DNA from: Phaffia rhodozyma
Lineage: Eukaryota > Basidiomycota > Tremellomycetes > Cystofilobasidiales > Mrakiaceae
Direction of reading: 5' to 3'
Length of the DNA stretch: 64,000 nucleotides
Assembly: GCA_014706385.1 (NCBI GenBank)
Contig: JACGZH010000004.1
Location: 806,001 to 870,000, forward strand
In this document: in pieces, positions 44,871 through 64,000 of the stretch
How the letters are laid out: each line of letters begins with the position of its first letter
Numbering within the stretch: position 1 is the first letter of the stretch
Made by a program: the position numbers and the translations under genes
The notes under the pieces: generated by a model
Told to the model about the DNA's origin: nothing
The model's database searches: none
The model's input: only the letters and a program-made list of their open reading frames with translations

Positions 44871-47800
44871 TCAAGGTTTCTCCGGAACGCTGAAGCTGAC
44901 AGTAGGCGTTAGATTAACGTTATCGTCCGGATGGTAGCCACTTCTGAATGTCATACTCGTATCTTCTGCTCCTGCATGAGAAAGCGGATTGAGAAGAAGG
45001 CCACCTCCAGAAGAAGCTGATGCTCTCTGTGACGAAGCGTCCGACAGTCTTCTACTCGAGATCGACTTCACTCTTCGGTGTTGATTAGAGATAGGGAACG
45101 GCTTGCTGCTCGACATGTCGGTCGGTTTATCCTCGAACAAGATAGGTGAGGGCGATCGAGAACCACTTCGAGCAGAGACCGCTTCAGAAGTCGAGGCATC
45201 CATCCTTCCTCTCAAATCGAGAGCATTCGGAATGTCGACATCGATAGGATGAGCGTTCATCGGTCCAGAGATCGATATCCGAGGAGGCGACCTAGTACTA
45301 CCAGAAGATCTGGAAAAGATCTTTTTATGAAGACTCTCTCGTCTCCGACCGGAAGGTCTTGAGTGTATAAAGATGGCTGAAGATTTTGATCGAGATGACG
45401 CAAGCGGGAGGGATTCTTGGGAAGACCGGCCGGGTTGTCCACCGACAGGCGATCGAGAAGACTGGCCTTTTCCTGCTTCCCTATGTCTCTCATCCGCCCA
45501 ATCAGTGCTCTTTGTTCGACTTCCGCTGGGCCCCTCGTCATCCGAGTCGACTTCATCATGCTCGTTTTCGTCCGCGTGCCTCTCCTCAGCCTGCTCGATC
45601 GATTCCATCAGATGTTTGAACTTTTCTTTGAATTCGTGAGATAGCTCCTCCATATCTTCTTTGATATGCTCGAAGTAAAGTTTTAACTCGGTTTGAACTT
45701 CCTTTTCTGGACCCCGGAATCGATCGACGTGTCTCTTCTTCTGCTTGCAATACCGATTTCGGATGACTTCAACTTCAACCTAAGTTTATCATTTGAGACG
45801 TCATCAGTGTCAGGAGAACAATAGACTCAAGACATCAAGGAGGATCAGTACTCACTTCACCACCGTCATCAACCTCTCTCTCCACAATCAGATGGGGACC
45901 CTCTCTGAATTTTCGAAGAGGCGGCGTCTTTCTTCCTTCTCTCTCCAGCTTTCTCTCCTCGTCCGATTCGGCGGCCTCCCGGGCCTCACCTTCTCTATCA
46001 TATGCCGCTTCCCTCCTCCTAGTTTTCAAGGAACCCATCGAATCCTCGTCGTCTTCTTCGTCTTCGTCTTCATCTACTCTCTTCGTACGACTCAGAGCCA
46101 AGTTCCCTGGTCTGGATCCAGCCATGGTAGAACTTCCAGAACTATTCGAATTCTCTCTACTGATTTTCTCCTCGTCCTCGTCTATCTCATCCATTCGGGT
46201 ACGTCTATTTCGCTTCTCGCTCATCGTCTTCTCGTCTCTATCGTCGTGGTCTAGCGCGCGTTCGTCTCTATCTCCAGGTCCTCGCTCCAGATCGTCGTCA
46301 TCGTCCCTGTTGATGGTGATGATATCTCCAGGTAGGATTCGTCGAACACCAGACAGCCAAGCAGGTTCAGGTCGGCGAAGACCTGAACCTTCGGATCGAC
46401 GTGAATCGTTGGTTCTAGTCAACATGATGGAGTGTGTACGAGAGATAGTGTGCACTCGACGACCGAGTGAAAAGAAGGGGATTGAAAGTCCATCTGCGGT
46501 TGTATTCATTTTTGAGCACAACAATCCGGGTTTAGTTTCCAACTAGAAACGGTCTATTGAGAAAGCATATGAGATACACATACGGATAAGGACGGAAGAA
46601 AGCACGAAAAAGTGAACGATAGGCTGGATGGTAGCGGCCAGCAACTCGACCTGACCTTCGGGGGGATCATGGGGTTCAGGGAGCTTACTCGCGGCCAGTG
46701 TAGAGATAAAGATTGCACCTAAGAGTCAATTGTAGCAACAATATAAGAATTAGGCGGTTATCTCAATGATAGAACACTAAGACTAGAGAAAGGCAGAACA
46801 CATACCAACACCGATTGGGCCGAAATGTCCGGTGAACAGAGCTTCCCTAAACGTATGAACATCTGGCATCCATCTATAAAGCGCCATCATGATCGGTAAT
46901 CTCCGAAGGAGCATGATACAAATCATGAGGACGACCAATCTCCAAACCGAGAGTGTTAAACTGCTATCGGCAAACGAATCGAATGGAAGGATGGCACCGA
47001 TGTAAATAAAAGCGGTCGTGTTGAACAGAAGATCGATCACGTTCGAGAAGTTGGATTCTTCAGTCTGTTTGTTGAAGAACCCACTGCGTCACATTAAGAC
47101 ATGATACAAAAGATGTCAGCAAACAACAGAAGTGGGCTGATTATAGAAAACAAGTGAGGAATAAGATAACGATCACATACTCCCAAGCGAAAGCGGTACC
47201 ACAAGCAAACGCAGCCAAGAGATCATCGCTACCCAACAAAGTGGTAATACCTGATGGGCGTGACCAGGAAAAGCAAAAGGCAAAGTCGTCACAGATCAGC
47301 GGACATTGTCTTTTCGCCTGTTATAGGTGGATGAAACAGAACAGATTAGCGCTTACCAATGATCAAGATGGCCAAACTGATGTATTGAGCGACGAAAGAC
47401 TGCCTGTCGACTAAAGACTTTGCTTCGCAAAACTTCATGAGCCGTCGGGCAGCATAGCCGAGCAAGGCTCCCAAGACGATGCCGAGCGCGACCTCATATC
47501 TGACATGATCGAAAAGCGGGAAGAGAAGAAACAGAGGTTAACTGAGATATTTACCAGATAAAAACTTAACGGATGAACAGAATTTGTCTACGCACAACCA
47601 AGTGAGATAAAACTGGTGTGTTCGTGTATACGAGAACAAACCAAACGATCGATGTTAAAATGGAATTGACGGGCACTTTATTTTCTTTCTATTTTTTAAA
47701 AAATAAAAAAGACGTCCAGACGAACCCATTCTCCGACGGCATGCTTATCATCCACCTCCAACGTAAGATACAACGCGATATAGAGTAACGGGAAGGCACT

Positions 47801-49315
47801 GTTGAGTTGCGATCACCCCAAATCATACGTGTATGGTCAGACTAACGATACGTTTGATTCTATATGATAAGGTTCTCTGCATCGAAAGTAAGAAGAAAGA
47901 AAGAAGAAATACTCACGCTCCGTCATTACAACCTGATTCGCAAGCGAGGATGTGTCGGAGATGAGCCGGGACGTGTTTGTCTGCGAATTTACCTCCGATA
48001 ACAGCTTGGGCAAGAATCTGACACAAAAAGAAAGGTGACCATATTGACATACAGACCGATCACGATATGAGTTCTTTGTTCTCCAGCATAGATGAAGGAA
48101 TGGATGTTGACAAAAACAAAAACAATCGGAAACGAACCGGATCCGTCGGTGTGACACAAGCGGCAACGACCAAGCTAGAAAGAAAGCTGAGTCCAGGGAT
48201 AATTCCCCAGATCAACAAAGCCGAGACGAACCAGCCGAAAACGAAGATCGGACCTAGAAGAAATGCGACTGATTTCCAGTGTTTACGCATATAGGCCTTT
48301 GGTAATTCTATCGAGCGATTGACCAGATAGACATGAAGGACCCGACAGTCAGGTCTCTAAGACAGATCTATTCAAAAGCTCAGGAAAGGAATAGAAATTC
48401 AGTACGAACCTACACCAACACCAAACACAGAGACAGCGATGACCACTCTGGTCAATTCCTATACAAATCAATGGCCAAAATAAAAGTTTAGTCCAAACGG
48501 AAAACTCTGTGCGGTCGAACCTCCACCTGCGCCGCACTGCAGCCATTGTACGTACCAATGTGATTTCGTTCGTGATTTCTGAACCTCCGTTTCCCCAACT
48601 CCTCGGATCAAACCCGCCAGTCACATAAGGACCGGCAATAATACCCACGACTAATTAACCGATAATCGGGATTAAATCAGCGATAACGGACCACACCAGC
48701 AAGTTGGTACAAAGGGAAGACCCACTGGTGGCGATCACGGCTTCTCCAACAAACAGACGTTCTTTGATAAACAAAGAGAACATTCCGAACTATCAAATTG
48801 AGGAAGAATAGATGAGTGTTTGCATGTGTGTCTCTCTGAAAAAACCTAGCGGAAAACTTACGAGCACGACGAACGCTCTAAACGAGAAATTCAAGAGCAA
48901 AAAGAAGATGCAACGTTCATATCAGACATCCGATGAGCACGACGATAGCCATGTTCAAAGTACACAAAGTAGGAGGTCAAGAACGTGAAACTCACCCCAG
49001 GACAGTATATGTCAGATGGACCGCTATTCGACATCCAACCAACCAAACAAGAAGCGGACGATAACAAGAAAGGCAGTAGGGACATCCGTTGAAGGTCGAA
49101 TCAGCTCTGAGGACTTTCTATCGACGAGGTTCTCTTGGCACGATATCTCCATGTGCCCATTCCCATCCTTCCTTTTCCTGCCCTTATCTTTTCTACCTCG
49201 CTTGATATTTCCATTGGAACAGGAACGATAGAACGCTACTTTCTGTCGGATCAGAGTTTCAAGTTCTGATCACCTGTCTGGTTTCTCCATCCTTAGCAAC
49301 TAAGGGAAGGGCCAT
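44871..49315 (-). CDS. NHA1: Plasma-membrane Na+/H+ antiporter (NHA1/Sod2 family, CPA1)
   Basis: Role (family knowledge): Nha1/Sod2 exchanges cytosolic Na+ or K+ for external H+. Seen: start [14 protein letters not shown] at 49315, then many exons encoding about 12 hydrophobic segments. Diagnostic blocks are [20 protein letters not shown], then [49 protein letters not shown] (the Asn-Asp pair of the transport site), [55 protein letters not shown] and [13 protein letters not shown]. After the last membrane segment comes a hydrophilic tail of about 500 residues with Asp/Glu/Arg-rich and Ser-rich stretches, typical of fungal Nha1 and ending [10 protein letters not shown]. One intron near 47690 has a self-complementary TTTTTTAAAAAA. 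It lies in tandem downstream of HUL5. Confidence 0.93.
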
Positions 49316-49755
49316 GATTTCCTCCTCCACCTGCTCGTCTAACTACTGAATCCGCAGAAAAGAGAGAGGAAACTAACCATTAACCTCAAACGGATGGAAC
49401 GCCATCAGAGAATATCTTCCGAAGGATTAACAGTTGGCAGTTACTGGGGGGATGTATAAACCTATCCTTCAACTTTCGTTGTGGATATTGAATCAAACAC
49501 GAGAGCAAGTGGGTTGTAGGAGGGAACACGGGTATCAATGTCGATAATGGGGGCAAGAGGAAATATGTACGTAATGCGGTCCGCAGCGCTTATCCGTTCG
49601 ATCACCTCCAGTCAAACACAGTCAATCTCGTCATTCATATCATGATCAGTACAAAGAACGTACTGAATCAAATTGCACGATCGGAATGAAGGAGATAAGA
49701 AAAGGGTATAGACAAGAAATCCCTATCCGCCACCATTGCACACGAAACAGACTTT
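49316..49755. promoter_or_regulatory. Gap between HUL5 end and NHA1 start
   Basis: About 440 bp in a head-to-tail pair. It should contain the HUL5 3' UTR and the NHA1 promoter. No recognisable element apart from short A/G-rich stretches near 49355 and 49690. Confidence 0.35.
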
Positions 49756-52700
49756 TCAAGAAAGATCAAATCCAGCTTCACTTGTTATCGCGGTAAGAAG
49801 CTTTGCTCGGAGCGTCGCTTCATCCGTATATGGCGGAAGCTTCAACATATTCCTGCGAAGCCAAAAAGTTTCCCGGATCATATTTCTCAAGTTAGCTTAC
49901 ACATGTCTCGAACCCGAGAGAGAGAAGAACAACCAAACCTACACGCAAGTCGCCGAGCTAGGTAGTCGAGCTACATAAGATGATAGACAAACACGAACAC
50001 GTGAGTAGACTCGGAGATAACCTACAAGAGACGTCATTAGAAAAGAAAGAGAAAATGAAGAAAAAAATGAAAAACAGACTGGTATCGGACGCGCCCGCTC
50101 GTATACAGAACAATGGATCAAGTTCTTTGAACCCAAGCCTAATCGACGCACGCGCGGCAAGAGGTTAGTTTGCCAAACGAAGCAAGATGAAGCACCCTCG
50201 AAAAGAGACGATGTTAAACACTCACATCGGTGGACGAGGACAGGACGTAACAAACTTTATGAGTGCTCTCTTTTCCTCCCCATTGAAGCGACTGACGACA
50301 TTCCAGAAAGCTATCGTCCGACCAAGAACCAATACGGAAGAGAGGCAGTTGATTTCTCATAATTCTATTGAATTCTAGTCAAAACTAGAGGAAGAAGTCG
50401 AAAACGAACCAGTCTCGGTTGTCTCGCTCAATCCATGCGATACACTGTTTCGCTTCAGGTCGACCAGATCAATCTCCGTGTCCACTCCGCCTAGCAACAT
50501 CTGAAGTTCTCGTTGATCAAACATTCGGATCCATTTAGGCTCAATTATGTCCGCCAGGCCGACTTTGACGCGCACATATAAGTGCGGGTCCCGAATTTTT
50601 GATTAATTCCTCGCCAATCATCATCGGAGCAACAAACAATAGAAGACAAGACGTACGGAAGAACGCTTCAGACTGCTTCTTGATCTGAGTGTTAAGTTTG
50701 TATGCAGCGACCAGATCGATGTACTTTAATCGATTCTCATTCGTCACCGGTACGGACGCACCGTCGGGAATCAAGTCGACCGACGTGGTCACTCCAAATT
50801 CTAGATTTATCAGAAGCGCCATATGATTGATCAACATTTGAAGGTCCAACGAATCAAAGAACGGAGATCCTTACCTTCAACATCAATAGTGAACGTCAAA
50901 GCGAGTTCTTCTACATTTCCATCGAACGTCTTGAGTTTGATGAGCCCGTCATAAAGCTGTAGATCCAACGAACTAAGATCGTCAAGATAGCATTGCCTTC
51001 CAAGCCACTTTTTGACTGTATATTATCTCAATAGTCAGATTTCAGCATTGAGAAGAGAAGTGTCCTACCAGCCTGATTGTAGAACGTCTTGGGTGATAAG
51101 AAGAGACAGCGTACGCACGGAAGAACCCAGCTAAAGATACATCCACCAGAGTTCCTTCGTACAACGCTTTTCCCAGGACGCGACCAATGAACTGATACCT
51201 AACGTTCGAATAACACAAAGAACTCAAATCAAGTTCAATATAACCCTCTTTTAACTATCACGTTTCTTCGAGACAGAAGAACGACGAACCAATCGAGTTG
51301 ATGACTTTCAGTCGCATAGTTCGTAGGCGCTGGATACAACTCTTGTTGCTTCGTAGCCTGCCAGAGACCTCGGTCCGTGTTGAACACTTCGGCGCTTAGT
51401 CTAAGAAACCAAATTGGCACAAAAAAAAATGAGAGTCCATCAGTCCGAATGTATATCATCAGACAGGGTAGCGCGGAATGGAAAGAGAGACAAGTGAACA
51501 TGGTGGACATACGATGTCAAAAACTCTTTGAAAACCCCTCCTCCATCAATTCCTAATTTAAAAGAGTTGTACACGAATAAGAGTCAGAACCTTCCTCTCT
51601 TTCCTGGGTTACCAGTAAGAATATGGTTAAAACCGACCGGCTTCGGGCTGTCCGAATCGATCGATAAACTCAATTGAGATTGTTCCCTTCAATCCAGCTC
51701 CGATTGCGTTCAGTTTTGAGTACCTGTTACGTAGAAACCTCAGATCAGGGAGAGCCCTTTCTTTTCTGGAGAAGAACAAGAAGAGATAACGCGGGCGAGG
51801 ACCAACCCGTCTTCGGCGACTTTGTCCCGACGGATCGTCGTTTGGTATTTGGGAGACCGTCTTGAATACCTATCGATCCCCAATCGGGCTTTATCGTTTC
51901 TAGATTTGATCGGATAACGGTCAATCTCGGAGATTGTAGTCTACGAGAAGAAACGGGTGTGAGGAAAAAAAAAGAATCGAACCTGATGAAAGCTCTGAAT
52001 ATCTCTACTCTTAATTCGAAGGGGATCTATATCGTTGTTATCGTTATCATTAATTAAAAACGATGATAAAACGAAACACACAAATATGAGTCAAACGAGA
52101 TCCAGTCCCTCGTGTCTCAACTAGCAGAAGAAGCGTGATGTAAACGCACCGTTTGTGGAATGTTATTCAAGACGCCCAACCGAGGACTTAGGAAAGCCAT
52201 CCGCCGCTTGGTCATCATCTTTTTCGCGAACGATCTTATCCCTACGGGAGGACCTGTCGTATTCGGGTCTGGATCTACATCCATCCGGTTCGCAGAATCT
52301 TCTTCGTTGATAGAATCCAGGTCCTGCTCTTCGGTGCTATTTGGGTCAGAACCCATATGACGGATACTTTCGTTATCAGCGATGACTAGTACGACCAACG
52401 TAGCCGAATTATAGCATAAAACAGAGGTGAGGAAAGACAGGCTCACATGGCGGCTTCGACAAATCCACGAGTATCGAAGCTCTCGCTCATCAACCAACCG
52501 CCGTCTCCGACGAATGGCTTCCGTTGGTCTCTCTCGTACACACTGGCCATCGATCTTCTCATGATCTCTCTGACGCCCTCTACTCTCCAGCCCGCTAGCC
52601 ATTCAGGAGAATCTGTTGGTGTATTTGCTGAATCAGAGGTAGGTAGTGGGTTCCAGTATAGGGCAAATGCAACATTCCGCCAGAGAGAGGATAAGAGCGT

Positions 52701-54586
52701 GGTCTCACTCAGGGTGAGAGGATTGATCGTTGAAGAGAAGAATTCATCGTCGCCCAGAGAAAGAAGAAGATGCGTATGAAGAAGAGTGAGAAGGATGAAA
52801 GGCGGCCATGAAGATGCTAGCTTTGGGTCTGGTCAAGATACATGACGAGTGTGAAACAAAACAAGGGTGATTTCTTCAGACCAGGCAAATGCGGATGATA
52901 GAAAGCAAGAAAGACGTACCATGCAAAGCGTCCAGAACAGCTTTGCCTCCATTTTTTCCACCGAGATCCAATACCCTCCTCATGACCGGTCCCGCTCTGA
53001 CCTCGGTCCTCCAAAGCTCTTTGATAACACCTCCGTTTTTTCTAGCACTGCCGACGAGCGTAAGAACGGTCTCCCTTTTTTCTGGCCAGGTCGAGAGAAG
53101 GGCCAGAACAAACTGTACGACGGGTAGCGTCAGACTAATTGTCAGCGCCGAGAGGTGGGCCGGTTGGATAAGCAAAGACAGGTGAGCGAGCAGCTTTGTG
53201 TTGAGCCCCGATTTTCGCCCTACCGATTGAGGGCGGAACTGGCGGTCCTCGAGCGATTCGTGAGTGTCTTCGAGGCCGGTTCCAGCTCGTCCTCCCGACA
53301 TAGAGGTGTATCCGGTGGAAACGGGACGACCTTCGATCACCCATCCGGACAGTCTTGACAGAAGACCTTGACCCAACAATGAGGCCCACGCCTCTCTTTC
53401 AGAGGTGTTCCATTTAGCTACTTGACCGGCACCGAAGGCAGCAAAGTTACCCAAAGTATCTAGGATCGATGTATGATCGCCACGTGGAGGCAGGACGTTT
53501 TCTGGGATGAAGGCAGGAGATCGGATGAAAGAGAGAATAGACTTTAGGTCAAGTGATTTGGCAAGCAGGGTAAGAGACGGGATCGGCAATCTGTTGGGAA
53601 GAAGAGGGATAGATAGAATCTCTGAAATAAGGGAAGGAAGTAATTCGGGGAGCGAGTTTGAGTTGAGAAGATGGGCGAGTGAAGCTATCAACGACGGCAG
53701 GTTCGGATGTTTCTTGTCTGTTGGGGACTGTTGGCACGAGGTTTAACGTCAGTACCAAAACGGGACGGACCACTTTGCCCAAGAAACTTACGATATTCAT
53801 GAGCGCTCTCCTGATCAAACCGAGGACGTTTCTACGAGCTAAATAATCAGACAACTCTCTGTTTAAAGTTTGAGCGTCTGCCTCTGTCATCACGGACTTG
53901 TAGGATGAGACATCGAGAATTAATGGAAGGATCGCGAGTTGGGGAACGGTCTCTCTAGAGCTAAGACAAGAAAGGCAGAGACGGAAGAGTCGTAGGGAGT
54001 TAGCCTTTTAAGTTCTTGGACAAAGAAGGTAGCCGTGGATGGAAGTACCACATACTGAGACGAGGTAGAGGCTAGCTGAAGAAGCTTGAAGGAGAGAAGC
54101 TTGAGAAGGACAATGTATCGGGGAGCGGTAGGTGCATGAAGTGGGAGCAAGATGATCGGTGGTTCTGAAGAAGACAAGAGATCCGATGGTAAATTACACA
54201 GAGCAATACAAAGGACATGAGAACAAGGGCGAAGAGGACTCACTCCCTTGACCGACTGCCGACCACCAAGCCTTCTCATCCGCGTGTGCACCCATGCCGT
54301 CGGCTCCCCAACCAAAGACGACCATCCTAAGCGCATCGATCCCGGCGACCTGGCCGGTGGACACCTGGGATCTCCATTGAGTGTACAACCGATGACGCTC
54401 TCTGGACGAACGGTATATCCTTTGAACGACTCTGGCACTGGCATCTTTACGTCTTTGATCGTCCCTGGTTTGACGTTCGAGTGCTGCTCTCTGTAGGACG
54501 TCCTGAGCCGAGCTGGAAGATTGCCCGGAGGAGAGATTGATATTTTTTGGAGCGCGGGTTGATCCTGTAAAGTAGTGATGATTCAT
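49756..54586 (-). CDS. HUL5: HECT-type E3 ubiquitin ligase HUL5 (UBE3B/UBE3C family)
   Basis: Role (family knowledge): Hul5/UBE3C is a proteasome-associated ligase that extends ubiquitin chains and clears misfolded proteins. Seen: start MNHHYFTGSTRAPKNINLSS at 54586, matching the short FTG...NLS beginning of the family. An IQ-like motif follows, SARVVQRIYRSSRERHRLYT. A large helical middle spans several exons. The HECT domain has GTISIEFIDRFG, an exon ending near LSAEVFNTDRGLWQAT, then YQFIGRVLGKALYEGTLVDV and RKWLGRQCYLDDLSSLDLQL. The N-lobe is followed by LADIIEPKWIRMFDQRELQM and LLGGVDTEIDLVDLK. The catalytic Cys lies in LPSSATC. A last intron leads to NMLKLPPYTDEATLRAKLLT and ending SEAGFDLS. 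About 13 introns. An ATG 51 bp upstream is an alternative start but lacks family support. Confidence 0.92.
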
Positions 54587-55374
54587 AAGAAGTATGAGCT
54601 GTGAGTTTGGGTGACGACAAGGAAAAGCAAGGATCAAGTGGGCTGTAATGAGATATTCCCAGTCTATGTGGGAGAAGACGATTGAGCAGGAAAGCGTGTA
54701 AATTGGAGATGGGGTGGAGAAGGAATGATGCCACTGGCGAATGGATGCTTATGTAATCGATTAGGGTTATTGGTGCCTGGGTAGGAGACACGCCGCGACA
54801 GAGACTGGACGCGAGACTGGACGCGAGACTAGACGCAAGACTAGACGCAAGACTAGGAAATATCACAGTGGTTAGTACCAAAGGAGCTACAACAGGACTG
54901 TATAGATAACTACAACGGGACTATACAAGTGACTACAAGTGACTACAAACAAGACTAGGACACATTCTATCATAGAATCTCGACAAGCGAGACTAGAAGA
55001 AGTTACAGTGCCAGCTATGTAACCAGAGTTATCCCAGCTTCGGCTGTGTCTGTGTGTGTGACTCGACTAACTGCGCTCTCGGCTCGGCTATAGCCGATCT
55101 TGCGATAATTTCGATAAGAGCGAAATGACGATAAAAAAAAAAGAAAAAAAAAGACACTGGGAGTCAGAGACGAAGAAGAGAGAGGATCAAGAGGTCAAGA
55201 GAGCAAAGGAGCAAAGAAGACAGTCAGCAGAGAACTACAGAACACACACAACATGTACCAACAGTATGCACATCTTGTGAATCTGAGAATAAAGACAGTG
55301 ACTCATTCCCATCCAAGGAAACATACCCCGAGTCCGCTCGCTTCCGAAAATATTTACAAAATTCTCGCTTATAC
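54587..55374. promoter_or_regulatory. Divergent promoter region of HUL5 and the ABC transporter
   Basis: About 790 bp between outward-facing starts. It contains a 12-bp tandem repeat (54801-54857), related GACTACAAG direct repeats (54925-54950), a GTAACC at 55019-55024, a perfect CGGCTATAGCCG palindrome at 55085-55096 and a poly-A/AAG tract at about 55132-55152. No gene is supported. Confidence 0.45.
54801..54857. repeat. 12-bp tandem repeat, about 4.7 copies
   Basis: The unit GAGACTGGACGC occurs at 54801-54812 and 54813-54824, then as GAGACTAGACGC (54825-54836), AAGACTAGACGC (54837-54848) and a partial AAGACTAGG. Substitutions are shared by neighbouring units, suggesting stepwise duplication. 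It lies about 215-270 bp upstream of the HUL5 start. Confidence 0.9.
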
Positions 55375-63663
<8,289 letters not shown>

Positions 63664-64000
63664 AGAGCACGCTATATAAAATGACGTCAGGGTTGTCCTG
63701 GACCTTGTGAATGATAGAGACGCAGTAGACGGAAGATAAACTGTAACCACGGCTGAATTGAAAGATCAATTGGTTACCATATTAATTAACGAAACTTGCG
63801 GATCATTCCCCTGTTTTGCCCAGAGATGCTCGCGTCATGATGCTTGCCATCGGGGCTGGATCGGTAGAGAAGTCTTCGATCGGCTTACATACGCAGACGC
63901 CCTACTGCTCACTCGACTACCCACTATGACCTGTCGACTGGATTTTTCCTCACCTTCTTTTTCCAACGTCGTCCGCAAGTCCATTCAGTCTACTCTTTCC
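63664..64000 (+). promoter_or_regulatory. ABC transporter 3' region and possible promoter of an off-window gene
   Basis: After the ABC transporter stop come GTAACC (63743-63748) and GGTTAC (63772-63777). An ATG at 63926 opens a frame, MTCRLDFSSPSFSNVVRKSI, that stays open to the window edge. The GGTTAC pair sits 149-183 bp before that ATG, like the spacing at NTR1 and PAT1. With only 25 codons visible I cannot say whether this is a real gene start. Confidence 0.3.

Noticed and set aside
54447..54881. Minus-strand frame with SLAS repeats upstream of HUL5
   Set aside because: The repeats come from the 12-bp DNA tandem array; the frame overlaps HUL5 exon 1 out of frame and has no homology I recognise.

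Overview
The window is a gene-dense, intron-rich fungal nuclear segment. Protein content (fungal Nha1, Ppx1, Mon1, Pat1, Hul5 and Sak1/Ssp1 relatives), many short introns of roughly 50-200 bp per gene, small exons and intermediate GC all point to a basidiomycete. A tremellomycete yeast of the Cystofilobasidiales type (Phaffia/Xanthophyllomyces-like) is my best guess, but the species is inference. I see no bacterial or phage DNA, no CRISPR, no rRNA or tRNA gene and no transposon.

Layout: (1) 1-7.4 kb: 5' part of eIF3e/INT6 (minus), head-to-head with a cullin-1 (plus), then FKBP12 (plus). (2) 8.2-15.3 kb: a large intronless PPR-like gene (plus), convergent with the G-patch spliceosome-disassembly factor NTR1/TFIP11 (minus). 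(3) 16.3-24 kb: a small cupin (plus), the complex I assembly factor CIA30 (minus) divergent from MON1 (plus), which converges on a membrane-anchored exopolyphosphatase PPX1 (minus). (4) 24.5-37.6 kb: mRNA-decay factor PAT1 (minus) divergent from the mitochondrial Obg GTPase MTG2 (plus); RNA polymerase III subunit RPC82 (minus) divergent from MET2, homoserine O-acetyltransferase (plus). (5) 38-44 kb: a DenD-like SDR dehydrogenase (minus) divergent from a CaMKK/Sak1-type kinase (plus). (6) 44.9-54.6 kb: Na+/H+ antiporter NHA1 and HECT ubiquitin ligase HUL5 in tandem (minus). (7) 55.4-63.7 kb: a full ABCC-type ABC transporter with more than 20 introns (plus). A new ORF opens at 63926 and runs off the window.

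The genes are mostly unrelated housekeeping functions: translation, ubiquitin ligation, splicing, mRNA decay, Pol III transcription, vacuole fusion, ion balance, methionine synthesis and mitochondrial biogenesis. There is no evident gene cluster or operon-like system. Apparent breaks in the long reading frames are explained by introns; I found no clear pseudogene.

The most interesting signals are: a GGTTAC hexamer recurring in several promoters; a shared ATCACGTGAC site in two promoters; an FKBP12 with a presequence-like extension ahead of its canonical start; a membrane-anchored PPX1; tiny exons (16 nt in the ABC gene, 9 nt at the CUL1 end); and a GT(T/A)CGT 5' splice-site preference. I did not find a convincing previously undescribed system.
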